Source of the DNA: Barnesiella sp. WM24
GTDB taxonomy: Bacteria; Bacteroidota; Bacteroidia; Bacteroidales; Muribaculaceae
Assembly (NCBI RefSeq): GCF_004570975.1
Contig: NZ_SPPC01000002.1
Coordinates: 248,001 to 312,000, forward strand
Length of the DNA: 64,000 nucleotides
Direction: 5' to 3'
How positions within the stretch are numbered: the first letter of the stretch is position 1; each line of letters begins with the position of its first letter. Shown piece by piece: positions 8,681 through 16,696 of the stretch. The notes under the pieces are model-generated. The model ran no database searches. It was not told the origin of the DNA and saw nothing but the letters and a program-made list of their open reading frames with translations. Made by a program: the position numbers and the translations under genes.

Positions 8681-10345
8681 CTATTTTGCATCAATCTTAT
8701 CCTCGGGAAGCGCAATCTCATCAAGTCCGCACACCCCCTCATAAAGCCATGACATGAACTGTCCCTCTACAAGCGACTCGCCCCACGACACCGGATACAT
8801 GCCTTTCCAGCGCTCGTTGATAAACGATGAAAGGTCGCGAAGTGTGCGCTCGGCACACTTGTTTGCTTTCACCAGAATACCGGCGGCACGGCATGCACAA
8901 AGTTCGCCCTGACATGTGCCCATGCCGAGGCGTGTGCGACGCCGCAGGTTAATAAGGTTTTCACAATGCAGACGGTCGATTGCATATTTCAGCTCGCCGA
9001 CAGAGACCTGCTCACACTCACACACTACCGCTTCGTCGGCAAGCGTGTTATACTTGATCTCGGCGCTAAGAGAGCCGTGACGCTCTTCCGCCGCTTTCTG
9101 GTCGGTGCTGAGGTCTATAATATGCGCCTTGGGGCGGGTCATCACAGTGCCCCCCTCGTGAGCCTCAAGCTCGGAGCCCGGCAACGGAATCTCGGCGGTG
9201 CGACACTTCACGTCCCTTCCCAGTTTCTTGCAGGCAAGGTCGGTAGCCCACTCAGCCATAAGACGGTAAGTCATCAGTTTACCTCCGGTTATGGTTATGA
9301 ATCCCTCGAGACCGTCGCGGGTGGCATGGTCAAGACACACAATGCCTCGGCTTATGCTTCGTCCGGAAGGGTCATTGTCGGAGGCGACGAGCGGACGCAC
9401 ACCGGCATAGGCTCGCAATATACGGGTATAGGCGAGAGACGGTGCGATTTTTGTGCCCTCCCTCATCAACACATCCACCTCTTCCTGAGTCACATCCATA
9501 TTGTCAATCTGGTCATACGGAATGCGGCTCGAAGTAGTGCCGATCAGCGAGATTGTATCACCCGGCACAAGGATGTCGGCGTCGGCAGGCTTGCGGCAAC
9601 GGTTAATCACCACATTGTTAACACGATGTCCGAATATAAGCAACGCGCCCTTTGCCGGAAACATGTTTACTCTCACTCCCGCAAGCTCCGCGATATGATG
9701 CCCCCATATTCCACCGGCGTTAATCACGAGGTCGGCATAACGTGATGTTATCTCGCCGTTTTTGCTGTCACGCAGTTTAACGCCGGTAATGCGGTTTTGC
9801 TCGCGTTCAAATCCTATAACTTCGTGGTAAGTGAGCACATCGGCACCATCTTTGCGCGCCGACACCACATTAGCCACCGTAAGGCGGAACGGGTCAATCG
9901 CCCCGTCGGGCACCTTGACCGCACCTATTATATCATGGTTGACCGCAGGTTCGAGTCTTATCGCATCCTTCGGGTCAATCGGCTCGGCATTTATGCCTGC
10001 CTTATGGCAACACTCCACAAAATTATGCTGGTACTCAAGATCATCCTCCGGCAAAGTGACAAACAAGCCGCCGGTATCATCGACACAGTGACGGGCAATG
10101 CGCCGGAGTATCATATTCTCTTTTATACATTCCGTAGCCGACTCCTGATCGGTGACAGCGTAACGCGCGCCACTATGAAGAAGCCCGTGGTTACGTCCCG
10201 TGGCTCCTGCGGTAAAATCAAAACGCTCCACCAGAAGAGTCTTCAACCCTCGCATCGCGCAGTCACGCGCAGTGCCGGCACCTGTGGCTCCGCCACCTAT
10301 AACGATTACATCATAGTGCCGATTATTTTCTTGGCTCATGGTCAC
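8681..10345 (-). CDS. glpA: Anaerobic glycerol-3-phosphate dehydrogenase subunit A
   Basis: A 554-residue FAD-dependent catalytic subunit. The FAD-binding motif VIVIGGGATGAGTARDCAMR lies at about residues 14-33, with the family segment TGRNHGLLHSGARYA after it. The C-terminal part carries a BFD-like [2Fe-2S] domain with Cys442, Cys444, Cys478 and Cys483 (CEC...CQGELC). This C-terminal domain separates GlpA from the aerobic GlpD. It oxidises glycerol-3-phosphate to dihydroxyacetone phosphate. It is the first gene of glpABC. Translation could begin at Met1 or at Met3 (ATGACCATGAGC), and no ribosome-binding site decides between them. A strong hairpin lies 25 bp upstream of the start. Confidence 0.95.
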   Translation of the reverse strand: MTMSQENNRHYDVIVIGGGATGAGTARDCAMRGLKTLLVERFDFTAGATGRNHGLLHSGARYAVTDQESATECIKENMILRRIARHCVDDTGGLFVTLPEDDLEYQHNFVECCHKAGINAEPIDPKDAIRLEPAVNHDIIGAVKVPDGAIDPFRLTVANVVSARKDGADVLTYHEVIGFEREQNRITGVKLRDSKNGEITSRYADLVINAGGIWGHHIAELAGVRVNMFPAKGALLIFGHRVNNVVINRCRKPADADILVPGDTISLIGTTSSRIPYDQIDNMDVTQEEVDVLMREGTKIAPSLAYTRILRAYAGVRPLVASDNDPSGRSISRGIVCLDHATRDGLEGFITITGGKLMTYRLMAEWATDLACKKLGRDVKCRTAEIPLPGSELEAHEGGTVMTRPKAHIIDLSTDQKAAEERHGSLSAEIKYNTLADEAVVCECEQVSVGELKYAIDRLHCENLINLRRRTRLGMGTCQGELCACRAAGILVKANKCAERTLRDLSSFINERWKGMYPVSWGESLVEGQFMSWLYEGVCGLDEIALPEDKIDAK

Positions 10346-10370
10346 TTTATTGTTGGTTTAATGATGAAAG

Positions 10371-10406
10371 TATCGGTAGTGGCCGACACGGCGTCCACTA
10401 CCGATA
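10371..10406. repeat. Perfect 12-bp inverted repeat between comF and glpA
   Basis: TATCGGTAGTGG (10371-10382) pairs perfectly with CCACTACCGATA (10395-10406) around a 12-nt GC-rich spacer that can itself pair CCG with CGG. In the direction of transcription it is followed by CTTTCATCATT, a weak T-run. It may terminate comF, or it may be an operator or leader hairpin for glpABC. No exact TAnnTTTG box is seen nearby. Confidence 0.6.
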
Positions 10407-10450
10407 ATAACATTTAACAACTGATAAAGTTTCTTACAGGTGTAAATATG

Positions 10451-11149
10451 TCAGCTCATGTGGGCCACTCCAAGCGACAGTACCGACAGTCTGACTGTGG
10501 GTACTGCTGAAATTATGGCGTTGCAACAGGCTATCATCGTGGCTCCCGTGGTAATTACGTCATCGACCACAAGAATGTGGCGACCGGCAAGTTTTGCGCT
10601 GTCACGCACACAGTAGACCGACCGCGCGTTAAGCCATCGGCTGAAATCAGAACGTGATGTCTGAGTCGAATGTCCCCTTACGGCACGAAGATTATCACCC
10701 ACCGGGATTCCGGTCACGTTACTGATTCCGTCAGCGAGATAGGCGCTCTGGTTATAGCCGCGGCGTATCATCTTCATCCAGTGAATCGGCACAGGCAGTA
10801 TAATATCAATGTCGTCAAAAAAGCCGTCGCTCTCCAGCTCACGGGCAAAGCGTTCGCCCATCGCCCGCATCAGTGACGGACGTCCCTGATATTTTGCGCG
10901 GTGGATAATGTCGTTATAGCCGCCTTCACGGTAATAGTGGAAATAACCCGCAGCCCGCTCTACAGGCACTGACACAGTGGCAAGCCGCCGGTGAATGGTG
11001 TTGAACGGGTCGTTGTGTACATTGGTGCGCGGGAGGTCAAAAGCACAGTGAAGACACAAGACTTCCTCTCCGCGGAGAAGCGACCTGCCACACACCTCAC
11101 AAACGCGCGGATATATCAGGTCAAGCAGGCTGTCAACTATCCTCTTCAT
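10451..11149 (-). CDS. comF: ComF family phosphoribosyltransferase-like protein
   Basis: 232 residues from the ATG at 11149. A longer in-frame reading to 11248 exists but would lie almost wholly inside recX. The start overlaps the recX stop (GGTTATGATGAAG). An N-terminal zinc-finger-like part has Cys17, Cys20, Cys32 and Cys35 (CEVCG ... LCLHC), and the C-terminal half is a type I phosphoribosyltransferase domain with the PRPP loop VVDDVITTGATM. In naturally competent bacteria ComF acts in uptake of transforming DNA, but homologues occur in most bacteria with unclear roles, so a competence function is not claimed. It is the last gene of prmC-recX-comF. Confidence 0.88.
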   Translation of the reverse strand: MKRIVDSLLDLIYPRVCEVCGRSLLRGEEVLCLHCAFDLPRTNVHNDPFNTIHRRLATVSVPVERAAGYFHYYREGGYNDIIHRAKYQGRPSLMRAMGERFARELESDGFFDDIDIILPVPIHWMKMIRRGYNQSAYLADGISNVTGIPVGDNLRAVRGHSTQTSRSDFSRWLNARSVYCVRDSAKLAGRHILVVDDVITTGATMIACCNAIISAVPTVRLSVLSLGVAHMS

Positions 11150-11639
11150 CATAACCTCCATGGCGCAATTCATCAAGCACCCGTGAAACACACTCCCATT
11201 CAAAGCCACGCTGCATGGCAAACCGGCATAATTTAAGCGCATCGTCACGGGTCAACGGGAAATCAAACGAGCGGGACCTTGACTTCATTAGTCCGCGCAA
11301 CGTGTCCATATAAGCGTCACCCGCCGTAGCCTCTGCGACAGCATCGTCGATAAGCTCACGGGAAACGCGTTTCGCCACAAGACCAAGTCTGATTTTTTTC
11401 CTGCCCCAGCGGCTAAACAAGAACTTGCTTCGCGCATAAGCCGAGGCATAACGTGCATCATCGACAAAGCGGCGGTCGACAAGCGAGTCAACGATACGGT
11501 CACGGTCATCAGCCGCTATCCCCCACCGCAGCAGCTTCTGTGTCACCTCCCAGGTACATTGCTCGGAACGCGCACACAGCAATTCAAGACGCACCATTGC
11601 CTCATCGGGTGTTACCTGCTTCTTTCTAATCATGGTCAA
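11133..11639 (-). CDS. recX: Regulatory protein RecX
   Basis: A 168-residue all-helical protein with the RecX repeats. The segments ARSEQCTWEVTQKLLRWGI, FVDDARYASAYARSKF and WGRKKIRLGLVAKRV are typical. RecX binds RecA filaments and modulates recombination and the SOS response. It overlaps prmC by 14 bp at its start and comF by 17 bp at its end, so the three genes appear translationally coupled. Two starts are possible (MTM, ATG at 11639 or 11633). No recA gene is in the window. Confidence 0.9.
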   Translation of the reverse strand: MTMIRKKQVTPDEAMVRLELLCARSEQCTWEVTQKLLRWGIAADDRDRIVDSLVDRRFVDDARYASAYARSKFLFSRWGRKKIRLGLVAKRVSRELIDDAVAEATAGDAYMDTLRGLMKSRSRSFDFPLTRDDALKLCRFAMQRGFEWECVSRVLDELRHGGYDEEDS

Positions 11640-12501
11640 GCGGAGAGACTGCTGTCACAAACCGTTGTCTGCCATACATGTCGGCTTGAGAAGTTACATC
11701 ACGGAATCCGGTTTTTACAAGCATGGCAATAATTTCATCGACATAATCAGGATTTATCTCAAAATACAGTCGCCCTCCGGCTTTCAGAGCTTTCACCGCA
11801 TAACCGGCTATCGGGGTGTAGAAGCGTAACGGGTCACTGTCAGGCACAAACAAAGCTATCGCCGGCTCATGGTCAAGCACGTTTGCCTCCATCCCGCCGC
11901 GCTCCCGCTCTGTAATGTAAGGCGGGTTGCTGACTATGATGTCATATTCAGGCGACGACGGGACATCGAGCGACAATACATCTTCCTGAATGAAATTGAC
12001 CTTGACATTAAGCGAAGCGGCATTTTCTCTCGCCACAGCCAGAGCATCGCCCGATATATCCACGGCATCAATAACAGGAAACTTCAATCCGCGCGCAAGA
12101 GCCACTGCGATACATCCCGAGCCGGTACAAAAATCCATCACTCTCACATCAGTCCTGTCGCCCCACTCTTTCACGATGATGTCGACCAGTTCGGCGGTCT
12201 CCGGACGCGGAATCAATACGGCGGGGGTCACCTTCAACTGTAATCCGCAAAACGAAGCCTTACCAAATATATATTGTATAGGCTCATGTCCGAGAAGACG
12301 CGAAACGACCTCGTCGGCACGCCCCGAGATATAACCCGATACAGGCTCGTCGCTTTTCAATACAGCGTCGACGGGAGTGTAGTGCAACAGTTCCTCGACA
12401 ATCACGCGAGTCATCGCGTCAGCTTCTCCGGCAGGATAAGCGGCTGAAAGGCGCTGCTTTACACCTGCGATAAAATCTTTTAGCTTAATGTCACTTGTCA
12501 T
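11626..12501 (-). CDS. prmC: Peptide chain release factor N5-glutamine methyltransferase PrmC
   Basis: A 291-residue class I SAM-dependent methyltransferase. The N-terminal helical domain ends with GHEPIQYIFG (71-80). The SAM-binding motif DFCTGSGCIAVALA lies at 123-136, and the catalytic NPPY, which holds the target glutamine, at 192-195 (IVSNPPYITERE). PrmC methylates the glutamine of the GGQ motif in release factors. It is divergent from ribD with a 44-bp gap. A TAAATTTG box lies only 5 nt from the ATG, so the mRNA would be nearly leaderless if that box is used. Confidence 0.93.
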   Translation of the reverse strand: MTSDIKLKDFIAGVKQRLSAAYPAGEADAMTRVIVEELLHYTPVDAVLKSDEPVSGYISGRADEVVSRLLGHEPIQYIFGKASFCGLQLKVTPAVLIPRPETAELVDIIVKEWGDRTDVRVMDFCTGSGCIAVALARGLKFPVIDAVDISGDALAVARENAASLNVKVNFIQEDVLSLDVPSSPEYDIIVSNPPYITERERGGMEANVLDHEPAIALFVPDSDPLRFYTPIAGYAVKALKAGGRLYFEINPDYVDEIIAMLVKTGFRDVTSQADMYGRQRFVTAVSPLDHD

Positions 12502-12524
12502 ATCGGCAAATTTAGTTACTTTTA
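12494..12524. promoter_or_regulatory. Overlapping divergent promoters of prmC and ribD
   Basis: On the minus strand TAAATTTG (12507-12514) fits the -7 consensus for prmC. On the plus strand CTTG (12494-12497) is followed after 19 nt by TACTTTTA (12517-12524), one mismatch from TAnnTTTG, for ribD. The two would compete for the same 44 bp. Confidence 0.45.
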
Positions 12525-12545
12525 TCCAACAATAAAAACAAATAA

Positions 12546-13559
12546 ATGATGAATATAGACCAACGATTCATGAGACGAGCCATCGAGCTTGCCCGTCACG
12601 GACTCGGAAACACATCGCCCAACCCTATGGTAGGCGCTGTTATAGTCAGCAACGGCACCATTATCGGCGAGGGCTATCACCGGCGTTGCGGAGAGGGGCA
12701 TGCCGAAGTCAACGCCGTGGCATCGGTCAATGACAAATCGCTGCTGAAAGACTCGACCATATATGTCACCCTTGAGCCGTGTTCCCACTACGGGAAGACA
12801 CCACCCTGCTCAAAACTGATAATCGACAGCGACATTCCGCGTGTGGTTGTGGGTTCTACCGACCCCAATGAAAAGGTGAGCGGAAGAGGCATAAACATGT
12901 TGCGTGAAGCCGGGGTCGAAGTCATTACCGGAGTGCTTGAAAAGGAGTGTAAGGCTATCAATCCTGTGTTTATGACCGCCCACTCCTACCGGCGACCCTG
13001 GGTGACCTTGAAATGGGCGCAAAGCAGCGACGGATATATCGACAGCCGCCTGTCGCCTTCCGACCCGCCGACCATGTTTTCGTCTCCGCTTACTAAAGCG
13101 CTCACCCACCGGCTGCGTTCGCTTCACGACGCCATCATGGTAGGGAGCGGCACAGTCAGAGCCGACAATCCCGCCCTTGATGTGCGCGAATGGCACGGCA
13201 GCTCGCCACGCCCGGTCATCGCCGGTCATTCAGGCTCGGTTCCGCAAGACTGCCGCCTCCTTGACAGCCCGGTCGCGCCTATCATGCTTGAAGGCAATCC
13301 CGGTCCGGGAGCGATAAAAGACTATCTGGCCGCACTGTTTTCAGAAGGCATCACTTCGGTACTTGTCGAGGGTGGCGCCCGACTTCTACAGTCATTTATA
13401 GAGAGCGGCATATGGGACCTTGCGCGAGTCGAAACCGCCCCATTCCACGCCTGCCGCGGTGTAAAATCGCCGGTATTGGGACGGCTGCCCGACCGGCAAC
13501 TTAAAATCGGAGATAATCAACTCTACTATTTCAGCAACAACCCTCTGCTTTGGCGTTAA
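12546..13559 (+). CDS. ribD: Bifunctional riboflavin biosynthesis protein RibD
   Basis: A 337-residue fusion of an N-terminal cytidine-deaminase-like domain and a C-terminal reductase. The deaminase zinc site is visible: His52 and Glu54 (HAEVNAV), then Cys79 and Cys88 (PCSHYGKTPPC), after the NTSPNPMVGAV signature. The reductase part contains LKWAQSSDGYI and VLVEGGARLLQSFI. It performs the second and third steps of riboflavin synthesis from GTP, deamination and side-chain reduction. It is slightly shorter than E. coli RibD (367 aa). No FMN riboswitch is visible upstream, and the other rib genes are not in the window. Confidence 0.94.
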   Translation: MMNIDQRFMRRAIELARHGLGNTSPNPMVGAVIVSNGTIIGEGYHRRCGEGHAEVNAVASVNDKSLLKDSTIYVTLEPCSHYGKTPPCSKLIIDSDIPRVVVGSTDPNEKVSGRGINMLREAGVEVITGVLEKECKAINPVFMTAHSYRRPWVTLKWAQSSDGYIDSRLSPSDPPTMFSSPLTKALTHRLRSLHDAIMVGSGTVRADNPALDVREWHGSSPRPVIAGHSGSVPQDCRLLDSPVAPIMLEGNPGPGAIKDYLAALFSEGITSVLVEGGARLLQSFIESGIWDLARVETAPFHACRGVKSPVLGRLPDRQLKIGDNQLYYFSNNPLLWR

Positions 13560-13637
13560 AAAGCCATAAAAAGCGTCAATATATATCTAAATATCCACAA
13601 TTACGTGACCGTTTTAGGGAAATAAGGAAAATGTTGC

Positions 13638-13645
13638 TAAATTTG
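13638..13645 (+). promoter_or_regulatory. -7 box of the envelope-biogenesis cluster
   Basis: TAAATTTG at 13638-13645, 33 bp before the first ATG, fits the Bacteroidetes -7 consensus. A TTTTA at 13612-13616 is at about the right distance for a degenerate -33 element. It is probably the main promoter for the genes up to skp. Confidence 0.55.
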
Positions 13646-13677
13646 CAGTTTGAAAATTAACGTCTACAAAATATAGT

Positions 13678-15216
13678 ATGCTAAAGAGATTCGGGTCGTA
13701 TCTATCCATTGCAGCGGCATTGTCAACAGGGCTGACCGCCTGTAATGATGACTCCAACAATAGTCTTACAACAGATGACACCGGCTATACTTCGGAAACG
13801 ATGTATTCAAGCACGGCAATCACTTCATTCAATCTGAAAGCCAACAGCAAGGTTTTAGCAAATCTTGACTCCATATTTTTCACTATCGACCTTGAAGGAG
13901 GCCGAATATTCAATGCCGACTCGCTGCCCTACGGCACCGATATATCAAAGCTGATACCAAACATCGGCACATCGGGAAGCTCCAAAATAGAAATCCTGAT
14001 CCGCAACAGCTCCGTGATGAAGGACACAACCATCACCTACAGCTCGTCAATGCGCGACAGCATTGACTTCGCGGCAGGCGGTGTGATAGCGCGTGTGACC
14101 TCGCTCAACGAGCAATACACCCAGCAATACAGCATCAAGGTAAATGTACATAAGGTGAAAAGCGACTCGCTCGTATGGGATCGCATCGCCTGGCAGCAGT
14201 TGCCCGGCAACCCCGAGTCACAGCGCACGCTGATTCATGGAGAAAATATATATTCATTTCTTCTTGAAGCCGGCGGAAACTGCCGCATAGCGGTCATGGA
14301 CAACCCGTCGGAGCCGATGGCTGTCTCCGCGACCGCCAACATGCCCGCCGGGCTTGACCTGCGTTCAATCGTGTCAAACGGAAATGAGTTTTTCGCACTT
14401 GACAACAACGGTGTCATGTATTCTTCCACCGACGGAGTCTCATGGAACGGCACCGGCGAGACATGGAGTCATATATATGGCGCATATGAATCACAGATAC
14501 TCGGAGTGAAGAAAGTCGGCGACGACTACTATCACGTGACATATCCCGACAACGGCACATCAGCCAAAGTACCTGCCGACTGCCCGATAGACGGGACAAG
14601 CGACCTTATCGTCATGGAAGCGTCAAAATGGGCTGATGACCCGCAGGCAATATTTACCGGAGGCAAAATCGCCAACGGAAATCTTACAGGAGCCACATGG
14701 GCATACGACGGCTCGCAATGGGCAAAAATCAGCATGACCCCTATCGACCGTGCCAAGGAAGGCATGTCACTATTCCCCTACTTCACTTTCCGCAAGGCGA
14801 CCAACAGCTGGTCGGTGACCAAGCAGATGACCCTGTTTGCTACAGGCGGACGGCTTGCCAACGGCACAACATCCAAATATGTGTATATCTCCAATGACAT
14901 GGGAATAACCTGGGAACGCGCCGGCGACCTTATGCAGCTCCCGTCCTACATCCCGTCATTCTTTAACGCCGATGCCATCGTGTGGGCATCGGAGCTTGGA
15001 AGCCGAGGCACAGGCATGGGTTGGAACGAAATGACTACACCCGCCATACCTGCGTGGCTGATGCTCCCGGAAGAAGGCGGACGCGCCATAAGCCCGGTTA
15101 CCACATGGGATTGCCCCTACATATATCTGTATGGTGGAGAAAACACTTCGGGCACACTTAATCCGCAAGTGTGGAGAGGAGTAATCAACCGGCTCACATT
15201 CAAGCCGCTGATATGA
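13678..15216 (+). CDS. DUF6242-like lipoprotein
   Basis: A 512-residue protein with a lipoprotein signal; the lipobox LTAC puts the modified Cys at residue 22 and is followed by NDD. The first half holds a short beta-rich repeat region (TAITSFNLKANSKVLANLDS ... IKVNVHKVKSDS). The second half looks like a beta-propeller, with repeated SSTDGVSW, VYISNDMGITW and YLYGGEN segments typical of kelch or BNR-like blades. This matches, from memory of the family, the Bacteroidetes DUF6242 proteins found next to uppS and bamA; the family name should be treated as probable. Its stop overlaps the next start (ATGA). A cell-envelope role is suggested only by context. Confidence 0.72.
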   Translation: MLKRFGSYLSIAAALSTGLTACNDDSNNSLTTDDTGYTSETMYSSTAITSFNLKANSKVLANLDSIFFTIDLEGGRIFNADSLPYGTDISKLIPNIGTSGSSKIEILIRNSSVMKDTTITYSSSMRDSIDFAAGGVIARVTSLNEQYTQQYSIKVNVHKVKSDSLVWDRIAWQQLPGNPESQRTLIHGENIYSFLLEAGGNCRIAVMDNPSEPMAVSATANMPAGLDLRSIVSNGNEFFALDNNGVMYSSTDGVSWNGTGETWSHIYGAYESQILGVKKVGDDYYHVTYPDNGTSAKVPADCPIDGTSDLIVMEASKWADDPQAIFTGGKIANGNLTGATWAYDGSQWAKISMTPIDRAKEGMSLFPYFTFRKATNSWSVTKQMTLFATGGRLANGTTSKYVYISNDMGITWERAGDLMQLPSYIPSFFNADAIVWASELGSRGTGMGWNEMTTPAIPAWLMLPEEGGRAISPVTTWDCPYIYLYGGENTSGTLNPQVWRGVINRLTFKPLI

Positions 15217-15899
15217 GATTTTTAGCTGTAACGCTCGCAATCGCAATGCTGTCGATAATGACACCTTGGAAAGCCGCATCGCAAGAAGCCGCCTATAAAT
15301 TTGACATAGGTGTAGCTCTTGGCGCAAGCGGCTATCTTGGCGACGCCAATACAGCAAACCTCATGAGCCATCCGGGCTTTGCCGGAGGCGCCTCGTTCCG
15401 ATACCTGATCAATACACGGTGGGCAATAAAGGGAATGTTTACCACAGCGGGACTTAGCGGAAACAGCGCCGACATGGAAAATGTATATCCCGGCGGTCAG
15501 ACCTACAAGTTCACCTCCACCGTATATGACATAGGAGCGAGAGCCGAATTCAATTTCTTCAACTACGGAATAGGAGAATCCTACCGCAAGCTACGTCGCT
15601 GGACTCCCTACCTCTCTCTTGGCGCGGGAGTTACAATTGCCTCAGCCGAAGGCACCTATGTGGCGATGAACATCCCGATGGGTGTAGGTCTGAGATACAA
15701 AGTGACCCCACGCATAAATCTCGGGCTTGAATGGAGCATGACAAAGGTGTTTGGCGACAATGTGGACGGACCTGTACTTGATGACCTCTATGACATCAAG
15801 AGCTCTTTTCTCAAAAACACCGACTGGTATTCCCTTATCATGTTCTCAATCAGCTATGAATTTGGAGAGCGATGCAAAAACTGTTTTTACGTAGACTAA
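15213..15899 (+). CDS. DUF6089-like outer membrane beta-barrel protein
   Basis: 228 residues from the ATG at 15213, which overlaps the preceding stop as ATGA. A further 14 codons are open upstream but lie inside the previous gene. A signal peptide ends near AASQ. The rest alternates short beta strands (FDIGVALGASGYLGDAN, YDIGARAEFNFFNYG, TPYLSLGAGVTI, RINLGLEWSMTKVFGD, YSLIMFSISYEF), as expected for an 8-10 strand outer membrane barrel. Proteins of this type (DUF6089) commonly precede uppS in Bacteroidetes; the family name is recalled, not searched. One nucleotide separates its stop from uppS. The role is unknown. Confidence 0.78.
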   Translation: MRFLAVTLAIAMLSIMTPWKAASQEAAYKFDIGVALGASGYLGDANTANLMSHPGFAGGASFRYLINTRWAIKGMFTTAGLSGNSADMENVYPGGQTYKFTSTVYDIGARAEFNFFNYGIGESYRKLRRWTPYLSLGAGVTIASAEGTYVAMNIPMGVGLRYKVTPRINLGLEWSMTKVFGDNVDGPVLDDLYDIKSSFLKNTDWYSLIMFSISYEFGERCKNCFYVD

Positions 15900-15900
15900 A

Positions 15901-16662
15901 ATGACCGATATGTCACTCATTAACGAAATAGACTCCGACCGGCTTCCACGCCACATAGCCATCATCATGGATGGCAACGGAAGATGGGCAAAAGCGCGTG
16001 ACCTTGACCGCTCTGAAGGACACGTGGAGGGAGTCAACACCGTAAGACGGATTACAGAGATAGCCTCGGAAGTAGGAATAGGCTATCTTACACTATATAC
16101 GTTTTCAACTGAAAACTGGAACCGCCCACAGGCTGAAGTTGACGCGCTTATGCACCTCATTGTCATCGCTATCGAACGCGAGACAGCCGACCTTATTAAA
16201 AATAACGTGAAGCTGACAATGATAGGCGACTTCAGCCGCATGCCGAAATTTGCCTACGACCGCCTGTGCAAGTGCATGGACGATACAGCCCACTGCACCG
16301 GACTCACACTCATCCTCGCCATAAGCTATTCATCACGATGGGAAATAACCGAGGCGACAAGGAAGATAGCCCGGAAGGTAGCGGAAGGCTCGATGTCAAT
16401 CGACGACATCACTCCCGAGACAATAAGCGACAATCTTGCCACCGCCGGCATACCCGACCCCGACCTGCTGATTCGCACGGGAGGCGATTTCCGCGTAAGC
16501 AATTTCCTGCTCTGGCAGATTGCCTACTCTGAAATATACGTGACCTCAACCTTCTGGCCCGATTTCAGCAAAGACGACTTCTGCCGCGCAATACTCCAGT
16601 ATCAAGGCAGGGAACGACGCTACGGACTTACAAGCGAACAAATTAACGACAATCAAGAATAA
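15901..16662 (+). CDS. uppS: Undecaprenyl diphosphate synthase (cis-prenyltransferase)
   Basis: A 253-residue protein with the UppS signatures: HIAIIMDGNGRWA (18-30, catalytic Asp24), GHVEGVNTVRRI, YTFSTENWNRP and the C-terminal RTGGDFRVSNFLLWQIAYSE. It condenses isopentenyl diphosphate with farnesyl diphosphate to make the C55 lipid carrier for peptidoglycan and glycan assembly. Its place directly before bamA is typical of Bacteroidetes. A second Met at residue 4 is also a possible start. Confidence 0.95.
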   Translation: MTDMSLINEIDSDRLPRHIAIIMDGNGRWAKARDLDRSEGHVEGVNTVRRITEIASEVGIGYLTLYTFSTENWNRPQAEVDALMHLIVIAIERETADLIKNNVKLTMIGDFSRMPKFAYDRLCKCMDDTAHCTGLTLILAISYSSRWEITEATRKIARKVAEGSMSIDDITPETISDNLATAGIPDPDLLIRTGGDFRVSNFLLWQIAYSEIYVTSTFWPDFSKDDFCRAILQYQGRERRYGLTSEQINDNQE

Positions 16663-16696
16663 GCATCACCCCTATTTTTATATACTACATCAGATT

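Noticed and set aside
8966-9745. Long plus-strand open frame opposite glpA
   Set aside because: It is a shadow of the glpA codons, with no promoter, start context or recognisable protein.
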